A DNA stretch of 64,000 bases from Saprospiraceae bacterium. GTDB taxonomy: Bacteria > Bacteroidota > Bacteroidia > Chitinophagales > Saprospiraceae. A program made the translations under genes and the position numbers. The stretch lies in assembly GCA_041392805.1 (NCBI GenBank), contig JAWKLJ010000001.1, positions 1,178,001-1,242,000 on the forward strand. Direction: 5' to 3'. Of the stretch, positions 45,901-55,800 are shown one piece after another; the stretch's first letter is position 1, and each line of letters starts with the position of its first letter. The notes under the pieces are model-generated. The model saw only the letters and a list, made by a program, of their open reading frames with translations. It searched no databases and was not told where the DNA came from.

Positions 45901-46137
45901 ATATAGTCGGCTATTTTCGGGGCCATTATAAGCGCCGAAATTGCCATATGCCCCTTCATCAATCAGCAACATTACAAAATCGTCCGGATTAGGGGCCACT
46001 TGTTTGACACCTTCCGCACGTGCATTGTTAAGCATGAGGAATAGTAAAAGGACAGCAAGGAGAGCAGTAATAGATTTACGAAAAATCAAATCACTTAGCC
46101 CATAAGGTCGTTTAGCGTTGTAAATAGTGTTGTTCAT
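36925..46137 (-). CDS. Giant T9SS-exported multidomain surface protein (3070 aa)
   Basis: Signal peptide in residues about 24-42 (LLAVLLLFLMLNNARAEG). Then a unique N-terminal region with GEVSP-like receptor segments, an Ig-like stretch (about 516-582), a DUF11 domain (about 588-720), nine tandem ~95-residue modules (about 729-1585) marked by CxDNGTPxxPxDD and a closing PPxTCS, then several Cys-rich HYR-like blocks (about 1700-2600). A dockerin-like pair follows (near 2706-2776, ADVNNTQTITTLDMVEIRRLL), a cohesin-like beta domain (about 2850-2975) and a T9SS sorting domain (about 2990-3070, starting FPNPFNKETSIQF). AGGAG lies just before the ATG. It is probably secreted and attached at the cell surface. 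Confidence 0.9.
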   Translation of the reverse strand: MNNTIYNAKRPYGLSDLIFRKSITALLAVLLLFLMLNNARAEGVKQVAPNPDDFVMLLIDEGAYGNFGAYNGPENSRLYFDIKDPNEVVYLGLTRAYRQSGEPFSVGTYEFRIRRLSDGAIVHGPFSVNAFTENVSSWADAALGPKAITGQGYETTDARYVFDPDQAGKYFIEFKDVTVIGHWDITVAKDNQAINGRVYSTNWAFRTPTKTREMPECVWDREFNGIIYSYTSDGFVSKIDFSNSGFQGLSFNVAFNRTGPGSTGNLELDRQSVPAQNLTSNSAEHLIFLNEPDIFLFPDGVCGELSVSTNFLCGDTEGYCIPVDVTRPGQVEVILDFNQNGVYDPELGDVILIHDFEEGDDFSTCIPWDGLKGDGTPAGLGDIVDLSVRYTQGVQHWALFDAEFLKQGFCVEVVRPVCNFGNSSNVLYWDDRNIPDSPGTNSPKDGRAGCECRTEGCRTFTNFNPNIPNCDRIEDDITTGYGDKNTLNTWWFASSKLNVFANIPIVAVQIEAEAEVCANTSTEIHVAINGTLQVATIAWEGPNGPISTGGPNNTTIVVDEPGLYIARVTDIAGCQITATHTLTHIICPIDIELDKSVDNAQPSIGEVVTFTIKVTNFGPGLATGVQVRDYIPNGLSNLTAISNGGTFNGTQVVWSNLVLNEGQVLNLTFDATVVPGTNYINLAEVTVMDQPDEDSTPGNGVDTDNDGNVEDDPGDEDDGDGVVLHPQACNIAATVSNINCNNNGTNADPADDVFYFTLFVAGTSTSDEWVAPSLGIQGAYNTLLTFGPFPIAGGNLNFLVQDRFFAGLCTANVTVTAPTACSNDCFVKASYENVICDDNGTPDNPLDDTYTAELTVAGFNTGNNWVIDLGNGQIIQGPYEEPVTIGPFLVIDGNKFLVIKDVIDQSCDESLEIQAPPFCSPACAIQALAQNIQCNDNGTPSNPNDDTFTFDLLVNDLNNASLSWETTDGLTGFYGFARAMGPYPISGGAVAFNIVDSEDPSCTAFLSVDPPATCSDDCVLSVDVVQVKCDDQGTDSDGDDDTYTVLITVRAVNANGRGWRVEGEGNIIRQYGNSLTLGPYLIRDGGISFTIVDVDDPDCKQQVEIDAPPHCSTQCNMETTISNTRCDDNGTPANPADDIFFFDVLITGQNVSTGGWTTSDGRTSGQYGVLTTVGPYPIASGAASVFIIDNDDQGCNSLLFVPAPQTCSDQCSIEDIVSNIRCENNGTPADPSDDVFYFNLRVNALNNTGIGWKTEGVTFGQYGQTVQMGPYPITANTLSLLIEDLNDASCTTTVEVVPPATCSNQCIIEAVSSRVECFDNNTPSRPDDDLYYFIVTVNAINQTGNIWTATDGENQYTGTYNVAATLGPFPISEGNTVLTFSDLNNSDCTFEVEVVAPPTCSDACEITETLVQNILCYDNNTPADPSDDVFTFELTVSALNPGTGWVSSNAQTGAYNTKVLMGPFPIAEGDVTLTIADAESPDDCSAEITVTPPAPCSNDCLIFVELVDVSCDDKGTIDNPFDDTYTYTIIVNGQNGGTTWVASDGTSGTYGEVVTSEPHRVTEGNIIVKITDEETGLCSYDLEVGPPVPEIECPEDTEQARQTTLVQTVQGDLTANDLLFSNIDSLCWLPTDYFMAGNHYYDLINFKTVPGENPVGYTFILYTDMEVNPVPNGWPNGMVDGVGTLFWGEYYPLEPCCYTQVSGTTPYPLSIDQFRSPYVDTTGLFDRPMTAVSQFAMMLAPDQVYSLLTTTWLAANRGHYAWVIVGGNNTQPIIFTDENVDQATFPNQGVRYDLSLDDIETVLNNVDALDWLGEAVVSDSYCGVDTITFVDRLNDFDDCDDATINRTFYLRDINGNVDSCDQIITFRRNDLDDVFLPAGTAIFNCGETFEETEEGAPHPDVTGYPFVLTLNGYAELVVGSNDNITVVYKDLFNYQSEDVFTVSREWSIIDVCAFDTINTFIQTIKVGGFSEPIIECPTSNHYCPILEENIMLFQVDPFECTATLEVPFPVVSSPCGPGDWLVRTEVYSDTTLAPLFVIGPNDNRTITDVPIGDYFIKYIVYDEVGREFIHYCIFRVGDLQEPVAICRSGIMVNLDANGNGRLFIPDINNGSYDNCGVDSVQIRRRYDFDPNTCEALQTPYYSAWGNSVSFTCCDAGTQVVVEMRVVDVNGNENMCWMYTQVKDDLPPTFNGINDRTISCEDLPLDFNPYDSIQLRTLFGWPEVTSNCGATALEIEPTVVWDDCNYGSITRRFRAINARGVPTNNLYTQLITVTRNLAYEIRFPKDTETNCLDLTDTLMLNRIGCDSFTVDFVDEFLPIEGQECYNLIRTYHVINHCEWNGFDDPMIISRDEDCDGQAGEENVWVLRLTDTTYIDRDSFAFNSVPALQTKGQACDGLTNPKGYWRKSVSTGYWVYSQKIKVFDKVPPIISFTPIAPVCTQSSDCEELVEYPFIVTEGCFLDSISSIRVFFDAFSNGTLDEELPSTAVVGTSPYFTIRHSFPIGAHRLELRVADGCGNSNSANLRFEVRDCFVPDPVCFNGKVVNLAPVPPGTDNDGDGEEDEAGVTVLATDIIDAFDPECTQPLRFSINRLNQPANINQGSLAFTCADRYSAEVELHIWDGAFNPDAPQPDGTIGGFNNKSCRVTVYIQDENNLCSSCADDTALEGLIESTVPLPANTNVVLDVENYGRIETENGYFFAPGVSLGETYTVKPELDKFPRFGITTLDVIRIYRHILGDLPLETPYQLIAADVNNTQTITTLDMVEIRRLLLNNIDHFTNNPSFRFVPKAYAFPVPENPWFEAFPESIVVENVSTCVLGLDFVSIKIGDVVNGSNSNGLTSNGLEERDRNDFLIEATDQTVYPGERHYVSFRVPKEKLVEGYQFSLQIDPMALELVDIQYGLAKAGHFGWRFANEGIITSSWNQETDLPADVKSVELFTLEVEAKTKATLSELIQISSTILTAEAYDQSGELMNVKLDWNPAEKPEKAFTVWQNFPNPFNKETSIQFEIQTPGLVQLIIHNPEGQLIYHHEAMYTMGRHKLSVRAEDLPGSGLLYYTLKAGEHMQTQRMVLMK

Positions 46138-46896
46138 TTAACTCCTGATTTTCGAGACAGGGTTTGTGCTCGTCTACTTAAAATATATAGCGTTGTTTAA
46201 GAAGTCGTTTGTTGCTATTGAAAGGGCCGATATCCCGCAAAAATGTTGGCAAGTGCCTCCGGCACTAGTGTGTTCATTCCGCGATCATGCCGGTAGTGTC
46301 CATGGGGATGACCGGCAAGTCAATAACATTGACCTGTTTCTCAAGCAAATTTTGATAGCAAAGTTGACCTCAATGAATAGCCTCTTTAATTGCTCCTTGG
46401 GCTACGGGACTTATTTTAAAGTATCCGTAGGGTGTAAAGGAAATGACTAAAACGAACGGGGGAGGAATCATTTAAAATATACGAGCGTCAATTCCCAAAG
46501 TTTCAAGGATACAGTGATTTCCTTAACGCTTGAATTTAGGGGGGGGAACAAATAGGTATAAAAAAGTTTAGTAAATAAAAATCTTAGTAGTTTGACGGAA
46601 ATAAAGTAATCAAATTTCTGCTTAAGGTTTTTAAAATTTTGCACACAAGCTCCTTTCAGTCAGTTGCTTAGTATAATATTTAAAAACCGAAAGTTGATTA
46701 CTTTATTTTTTTTCCGTCCCTTATGTGAAAACCAAAGCTAAAGTTGATGAATTTACAAAAGGAGTTGTAGGGGAAGGTATGCAGCGAAATTTATTTAAAA
46801 TTTGTTAAAAGTAGGCCGGAACACAAGGTTCCGACCCCCTTCACATGAAACAAATTTACGCGTTTAATACCGTTTAGTCTACAAATATACTTTTTC
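46138..46896. other. 759-bp intergenic region with a long inverted repeat
   Basis: AT-rich spacer between the two giant genes. Arms at 46594-46635 and 46679-46718 share GACGGAAA, TAAAGTAATCAA and GGTTTTTAAA as an imperfect inverted repeat with a 43-bp centre. A second hairpin CGGAAC/GTTCCG is at 46817-46833. No supported gene is present. Confidence 0.65.
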
Positions 46897-49800
46897 TTAT
46901 AGTAAAATCATCTTTTTGGTACTGGTTTCTTTATCCGTCGATACCGTGTAATACATCAATCCTGCGGGTAAATCCTGTCGGTCTAGTTCAATGAGGTGTC
47001 TCCCTTTTTCATAATATGATTTGGTCATTTTAATGACTTTACCATTTATATTATGGATGGTAAAGGTAACCTCACTTGCAGCTGGCAAGATAAACTCAAT
47101 GGTTGTTTTTGCGTGGAACGGGTTGGGTCGATTCTGTAATAATTCGAGGTGAGCAACTTGTTCAATTGCCAGGGGTTGACCTTGTTCAAATCTAAGTTCA
47201 ACATCCAGTAATTGTTTGTCCAGGTCATAGGCTTCAGCATCCAGGATTCTGGAGCTCACCGCCAATAATTCACTCAACTTACCAGAACGTTTGGCCTTAA
47301 TTTCCAAGCTAAACATTTTCAGTGATCCAGCTTGCAGGAAGTGGCTCGGATCAGCTATCGTATGGTTCCAACTAGTCGTCAGAATACCTTCTTGTACGAA
47401 ATTCCATCCAAAATGTTCCGCCGCTGCAATTTCATAATTTGCGCCAACGATTTCGATGCTAGAAGGATCGAAGGCCAGGGCAAACTGGTAGCCCAGGATC
47501 TGTCGCAGTTCGGAAGTATTAAAGTCAATAGTATAAGTTTGGCCTTCCTGCAAGAAAGTTTCTTGCAGGTTAAAGCCAAACTTTCCATTTGTGTTGCGTT
47601 CATCTAATTCTACCAATTCTGTTAGGCGGGCAGTGCCGTTCACATCTCCAATTTTAACCCCGATAAAGTTGACATTAAACATACAGTTGGCTACTAAATC
47701 GGTCGTAATTGATTCTGGGAAGGCTTCAGCCCATGGGTTTTGTGGATTAGGGAATTCATAAGTGGCATCCACAAAGCGCCAGCTGGTATTACCAGGTATT
47801 TCTGTAATATTTCCGAGTAACAAGGCACGCATGAGCAATAGATCCAGCGTAGTAATCGTATGAGAGCCATTGACATCCGCAGCCAGGCGCAGGTATGGTG
47901 AATCAAATGGTTTAATACCTAGTAAATGGCGTTGAATGAGCAGAATATCCAGGGTGGTTATTCCATTGCGGTCATCGCCATCTTTCTGTGGTTTGATGGT
48001 GTATTGCTGTCCTTCGAGCATTCCTGCAAATTCGAAGTGGCCTGTTCTTTCAGTCATAGACTGAGCAGACATTCCGCCTTCGAGTTGAACAGCTACGCCT
48101 TGGATCATTTGACCACCTTCGGTGTAAATATCGCCGGCTATCAGCATGTCATCTACACAATCGCTACATAGGCCTTCTAAGTCTTGTACCAATACCTCGG
48201 CTGTGCAATACCTATAGTTTGGTCCACCTACCACCCCATTAGGTTGGATTGATCTTGGATTTAAGGCGTTGTCCCAAACATAGACTTCGAGTAGTACGCG
48301 TGCACCATCATCACAAGTCAGCAAGATGCTACTTTGGTTAATATCAGGTACGGCCCCTACCCTATTGACGGAGAATCGCAGGCCAGGCGTACAATCTGAT
48401 TCATTGCAATTAGCAAGTTCTGCGGCAAAAACCAGGGCACCGGCATCGTCGAGGTCACCATCGCCATCTGCATCCACACTTTGTGGCAATTGAACCAGGT
48501 CAACGATCAGACCATTCAAGCAATGCGGTTCAGGTACGTAACAGTCAATGACTTCGAAACGTATTTTTTCGGTACTGTAATTGCCACAACCATCAATGAT
48601 ATCCAATCGGAATTGGTGTTTGCCTATTGGATAAGTGCCAGTGATGACAAAATTTGGATAAGTACCGGTCAGTGCTGCATCGGTAATTTCTCCATCCAAT
48701 ACCTCATCTGCATCCAGGTCAATGAAGACGTGAATATCCAGGTTCTCTGGCAGGCAGTTCTCGTTAATTGCAAATGGGTATTCTACGCTGCCCTCACAAT
48801 CGGCTGTTTCGGTACAGAAAGCTTCTTGCTGTTGGAAAACAACGGTTGCAGCGATATTGTCATACATCTTAATGCGTTGGGTATAAGCCCAGTAACCAGT
48901 TGAAGTTGTTGTTCTCCAGTAGCCTTCTGGGTTGGTTGTACCATCGCAAGAAGGATCTTTGATGCCAGGTTGAGGAACACGGTTTTGCTCGTCACTATCT
49001 TTGTCGATGAAGGCGCCATTAGGTCTAACCAGTACCCATACTCTTTCTTCCCCTTCACTGTTGTCACAATCCTCATCTCTGCTGATGACATTTGGAGCAG
49101 AAACCCCATCCCATTCGCAGTGGTTGATGACGTGATAAGTTCTCAGGATATTATAGCATTCAGCTCCTTCTACGGGAAGGAAGACATCCTGGTAAGCTAC
49201 CGTAATGGAATCACAACCTGTTTTCTGAACAATAAGGGTGTCTACATCGAAGATACAGTTGGTTTCCGTATCTCTTGGGAAGCCAATTTCATAGTTGAGG
49301 CTATAGTCGAAAACAATTTGCTGTTCAAAGACAGCGGCGGATACGTTTCCGACCAAATCCACTGCTACAAATCGGCGAATGATGTAGCCAAATCCGCAAT
49401 CATTCATACTTACTTCAGGCTCCAATTCGATGGCTTGTGCGGCACAGTTGTCCTCGACTAATGGTAAGCCGAATAGCGCGGACATCTGATCAGTATTGTA
49501 TGGGTCGAAACCATCAGGTAATTCATCACAAGAAACAACACCGTCTTCCAAGCCATAGCAGTAAGGCAATGTTTTATCCTCTACAAGGACTTGTACAGAA
49601 CATACATCAACATTACCGCTTTCATCTGTAACTTTCAATTCAACGGTTACATATTGACCGGCATCACAGCAGGTAACTTCGACAAATTGATTCCAATCAG
49701 AATAAACTGGTGCCGTAAGCGAATCACAGGTCTCAGGGTTGCGTGTATAAATTCTACGGACTTCAATGGATTCAATTTTGCAGTTATCGTAACTGCCTGC

Positions 49801-52800
49801 ATCAATGTTAGCAACAAATAATCGCGCTACGCCAAATCCACCAAGGGAGATATTGATACCCGCTTCACACACTGCCACAGGCTGTTCTAAGTCAGCTACG
49901 CTAAAGAAGCAAGTAGTAGAAGTAGCTGCACCACAATCATCAAAGACAGTGTATTCGATGAGGTAATCACCAATTTCGACACCTGTTATGGTACGGTTTT
50001 CGCCATTGGCAATGGTAGCGACTACATTTCCTTCGCTATCTCTGATTTCTGTTCTCAGCTGCCAACCTTGGGCACAACCTACCTGATCGAAAGTAGGTTC
50101 GGGTATATCTATGGTGGCGGTACAAAGCGCTGGGTCTGTGCTGAACAAAACGCCTTGGTCATAACCAGCGGGGCAGTTAATCGTTGGAATGCTGCCATCT
50201 CCTGTAATGGAGATGATTTGGCTTCCGGTACGAGATTCACCTGAACAATTATCAGTGATGGTCCAGGTTCTTGTAATGGTAGCAGCGCCGCCGCAACTTG
50301 GGTCAACCGTATCCTGGTAGCTTGCAGAAAGATTGCAATAATCAGGGTTTAATGGATACTGACCGAAGGCGGTGCTTATCTGAGGATAACCAATTACATC
50401 AGGATGTGGGTGACCATTATCATCCAATTGGTAGTTATCAGTGCATACAAAGGAAGCTGCTGTTGGATAAACGACATCCTCTACATCAGCCTTGCGAATA
50501 GTGATGCGTTGTTCGCAAACGATCGTTTCGCCAGAAATTAGGTCGATTACAAAAGTTCGCAGGATAACAATGTCATCACAATCACCACCGATGAGTTCGT
50601 CGTTAAAGTCGACCGATTCAACACCACAAGCATTATCAATGATTGGTTCTCCAGTCAAGGTTAAACTTTCTGGATTATTCAATATTTGATCTACATCCGT
50701 ACAAACCAAATCTTGCGCTGAGCCATTACTTCCAACGACGACTGCTACATCAGCTGGGCAAACCACAGTTGGAATTGGACGCTCAATGGTCAGGATAAGT
50801 TCACAGTCGGCAGCATCTTTATCTGTAATTGTAATGTCATAAGTAGACTCCTCAAGGCTAAATGGCCCAAAAGTAACAAGTTCTCCATAGTTTCCGGAGG
50901 TGCCATCAGCAGCGATCCATCCATTGGGGGAGCCATTGGTAGCATCTACCCTTGCCTCAATTGTAAAGAAATCATCATTAGGATCATCTGGCGTACCATT
51001 ATCGCTACAAGTTGTGTTTTCTACGACTGCGCGGATATCACAACTAGCAGTAGAACAAGTCAAAGCCGGATTAACCGTTATGGTGTCTCTACATTCCGTC
51101 GCTACCAGATCAGAAATGATGAAGGTAACTGGTCCGTCATTCACGCTAAATGGTCCGAAGAACCTTTCAGTTTCGTATAAACCAGTACCCAAATCCGTTC
51201 CATCTAAAAGTTGGATACGCCAACCGATACTCACATCTGTATTGGCATTAAACCTCAAGGAAGTGATAAAGACGTCATCCTCTCGGTTATTGACCGTACC
51301 AGCATCATTACAAATGACGTTGATAAGATCGGCACTCAACTGGCAACCTGCGGAGCATGATTGGGGAGCGGGCACATACACTGCTACCTGGCAATTAGGA
51401 TTCACATCACTTAGGACGACGAAGGATACTGCGCCTTCCTCTTTGATGCTGTATGGACCGAAGGTGACGATATTTTCTCCAAAAACGCCTGTTGTACCAT
51501 TAGGATCTTGAGCTGTCCAGCCAGAGCCAGCTAAGGCGGTACTCTCAAAGATCATTTCGAAGTAGAATACATCATCGTTAGGATCCAGTGGGGTACCATT
51601 ATCATCACAGTAAATAGCTGGCATTAGCACTTGTACATCACAAAGCGAACACTGGTTAGCCGCTGGTGCTTGTACTTCAAATGTTATGTCGCAGTTTGGC
51701 ACCAAAACATCTACGATAGTAAAGCTTTGGAGTTGACCGTTGGCAGGTTGGTCGGGGAAGCTCACTTCTGTGTTGTAGAGGCCTCTGACCGCACCGTCTG
51801 GTGTTTGCCAACCTTGTCCTTCACCGGTTACTATGATTTTAAAGCTATAGGTTGTTTCTGAAGAACAAGCTATATCCAAAACTGTAACATCCTGGATACC
51901 ACAAGCATCTGAACAAGCAGCCGGAGAGGTGACGGTGACCGTTCCACTTCCGCAGCTAGGATCATCGATATCACTTACCACCACGGTTACATCAGTGCCT
52001 ATAGCCATTCCTTCGATGGTCACATTGCTGCCATAGGTACCTAGTGCAACTACCTGGCCACCGATACTTGCTTGCCATCCACTATTGCCAATATTTGTAC
52101 CATTGACATTTATGGTAAAGCTGTAGGTATCGTCTTCGACTACATTAGGTGTGCCATTATCATTACAAACACCCTCACCATCTGCAATGATCTCAAACAA
52201 GCATCCATCGGAGCAAGTAGTGGGTGGTTGAACAAAAATGGTATCGGTACATGTAGGATCAATCACGTCTTCGATGATGATGCCTATTTCACCATTTGCA
52301 ATATCGAAAGGACCAAACGTATGGGAGGTCGGGAATACGCCTGTACCGATGGCGGTTCCATCAAGCAAGCTAGCTCTCCAGGCAAGTCCACCTTCCGCAT
52401 TTTGGACGGAAAGGTCCAAGGTAACGAAGAAGATGTCATCAGAAGGATCGGCTGGTGTATTGCTGTCATCACAATTTACGGCTTTGACAGCGCTAGTGAT
52501 CTCGCAGTCAGGCTGAGAGCAAGACGCTGGCGCAGGGGCTACAATTTGCACCTGGCAGGTAATATCCTGGCAATCAGCTATTTTAATACTCACATCACCA
52601 TTCGTGATTAGATATGGGCCAAATACTATTGTTTGGCCATAGCCACCCGTTCTGGCGGTGCCGCCAATTTCTCTCCAGCAGCTACCAAAGTTGTGCTGGC
52701 CATTGATGGTCACTGGTACAGTAAAGGTATCGTCAGCAGGATCACTTGTTCCATTATCATTACATACAATTTCGCCCACAACCGCATCAATCAAACAATC

Positions 52801-55800
52801 GGCAGAGCATGGCTCCGGCGCTGTAATGAACAAGGAAGCCTTGCAACTTTCATCTCCCAAATCAAAGAAATTGAGTGTCCTGTTACCTCCACTGATATTA
52901 TATGGTCCAAACAAGATCACACTGCCATAAGCATGTGATATGCCATTTGCATATAACTGTGGAGTAGACCAACCAGAAGATCCATTAAACCCTGTCACTT
53001 TTACGACCGCGTAGTATCTGTCATCACTAGGATCATAGGGTGTTCCGTTATCTAAGCAGATGGTATTTTCTACTACCGCATTTATACCACATTCATTCGA
53101 ACAAGTTTGTGGTGGAATAACCCTAATGGTGGCAATACAAGTATTATCTTCGGAATCGACGATGGTAACATCAATTGGTCCATCGGCTATCAAATATGGT
53201 CCGAAGCTAAATACTCCGCCATATCCGCCAGACTGAACGAATGCACCATCGATATAAGCTAACCAAGTGTCGCTGCCACTGTTTCCATTTATCGCAAGGT
53301 TAAAGGTAAATAGGTCATCTGCAGGATTATCAGGTGTTCCATTCGGATCACAGAGGCCCGCTTCGGGTTGTGTTACGACAACCTGGCAGACATCTGAGCA
53401 GTTGGAAGGTGGTACGACTAGTAAAGAAGTAGTACAACTTGGGTCATCAATATCTCTAATGATCACTTGTACTGTACCGTTTACAATCGGAAGTGGCCCT
53501 ACCTGGGTTGCTAAATTGTAAGCGCCAGTGCTTACCAACTCTCCACCTATCAAAGCTTCCCATCCACTAGTACCGACATTATCGCCTGTAACCAGCATTA
53601 TAAAGCTATAAGTATCGTCATTTGGATTACTAGGCGTATTGTTGTCATCACAAATAGGAGATTGTGTCAACTGTGCGTTAAGATCACAGAAATCCGAACA
53701 AGTTGTTGGTGGCGTTACGGTGATGTCATTGCGACAAGTTGTAGCGCCTGCATCAGCAATTGTGATGGTAATGGGGCCTCCTGCAATTGGGAATGGACCA
53801 AACGCTTTCACTTGACCAAAGGTGCCCTGGTTCCCCAGGTTATCAGTCCATGTTGTACCAGATGCGTTTAAGGCATCGACCAACAAGGTGAAGGTGAAGG
53901 TATCATCCGCAGGGTTGCCAGGTGTACCATTGTCATTACAAACTGGACCATCTGCAAGAATAATGGAGACCGCACAATCTTGTGAACAAGTATTTTCAGG
54001 TGGATTTGCGCGAAGGATTTCGGCACAAGCACCTAGTTCATCATCGTATACTTCAATATCCACAAAGCCCCCAGCAATTGGGAATGGCCCAAGGGTTACA
54101 TTGCGGTTGTAGTTTAAGCTGGAAAGCAACACTTCCCCTCCTACCTTAGCGCTCCAACTGTTATTATTAGAGCCCGCCACGGAGAAGGAAACATAAAATA
54201 CATCATCAGAAGCATTATTTCCCGTTTGGTTATCATCACATTCAACGCTTGTGATTTCTGCTTGGAGATCGCAAGGCCGCAATGAGCAAGGTGCTGGAGC
54301 CTCTCCACCCAAGATGACACGGCAGCCAGAATCGGTATTATCAATGATATAGATGAGCACATCTCCCTCACTGATTGGGAATGGACCAAGTGTCACCACA
54401 GTGCCTGAATAATCACCCTGGCCAACAAATGTGCCATCTACTGTGGCAATCCATCCGGTGCTGGTACCCGTACCAAAACCTTCTGCTACGACTTCAACAA
54501 AGAATTGGTCATCATCGGGGTCAAGTGGTGTGCCATTATCATCACAGAAGATATTAGCCACATTACCCAGCATATCACAATCGACGTCTACGATAACACC
54601 GTCGCCATCATCTTCATCACCGGGGTCATCCACGAAATCGCCGTCATTATCCGTATCAACGCCATTGCCTGGCGTAGAGTCCAAGTCTTCCTCGTTAGCT
54701 TGGGTCACTTCTGCGAGGTTGAAGTAAGCACCTGCCACGTTGACTTCCACCCTGATGTTGAGGACAACGGTTTGGCCTGCTTGCAGGGTACCAACGATCC
54801 ATTCGCCCGTTGTAGGGTTGTAAGCACCGGTTGCGGTGTGTCCAAGGTATCTAAAGCCTGACTCTAGAAGGTCATTGACAACGACGCCTGTAGCTGTACT
54901 TGGTCCGCGGTTGGTCAATTCGACGGTAAAGGTGATTTCCTCTCCGGCCTGAACATTTCCATTCAGGTCATCTACGGATTTATTTAATTCCAAATCAATG
55001 ATTGGAACCGGAACGATTTCTACGCCATCGCCGTCATCCTCATCACCTGGGTCATCGCTAACATTACCATTACCATTGGTGTCCACACCGTTACCTGGTG
55101 TAGAGTCCACATCATCTTCATTTGCAGCTGTCACCTCTGCCAGGTTGATGTAATCTCCATTAGGCTGTACCCTGGCGGTAATGTTTAACACCCGTGTTTG
55201 GCCAACACCTATCGTTCCTACATTCCAAGCGCCTGTTGTGCTATTGTAACTTGCACCTGCATCGCTTGAAACAAAGCTTAAGCCAGAAGGTAATTTATCG
55301 GTCACCACGACACCAGAGGCCGTACTTGGGCCTTGGTTGGTTAGCGTAATGGTGTAAACGATATTGGAACCTACATCTGGTGTTGCATTGTTTACCTGCT
55401 TATCCAGTTCAAGGTCGACCAATTTAATAGGATCAACTTCTGCACAATCACCATCATCTTCATCATCTGGATCGTCGCTACAATCGCCGTCACCATCGGT
55501 GTCTACCCCATTATTTGGCGTAGAATCAATGTCTTCTTGATCAACACTTGCTACCTCTGCTTCGTTGATATACTCCCCATCACCAGCTTCCACCACTAGA
55601 ACGGAATAAACCAAAGTAGCTGTAGTGTTTGCTGGAATATCTATTGGGTCCCAAATAATGATATTACCACTTTGCACATTCGCTGTTCCGTCAACACTTA
55701 CGAATTGAACATCGGTAAATCCGGCAGGTAAGTAGTCTACAATTTTAGGATCAGTAGCGGTACTTGGTCCATTGTTCACTACTGTAATGGTAAAGGTTAC

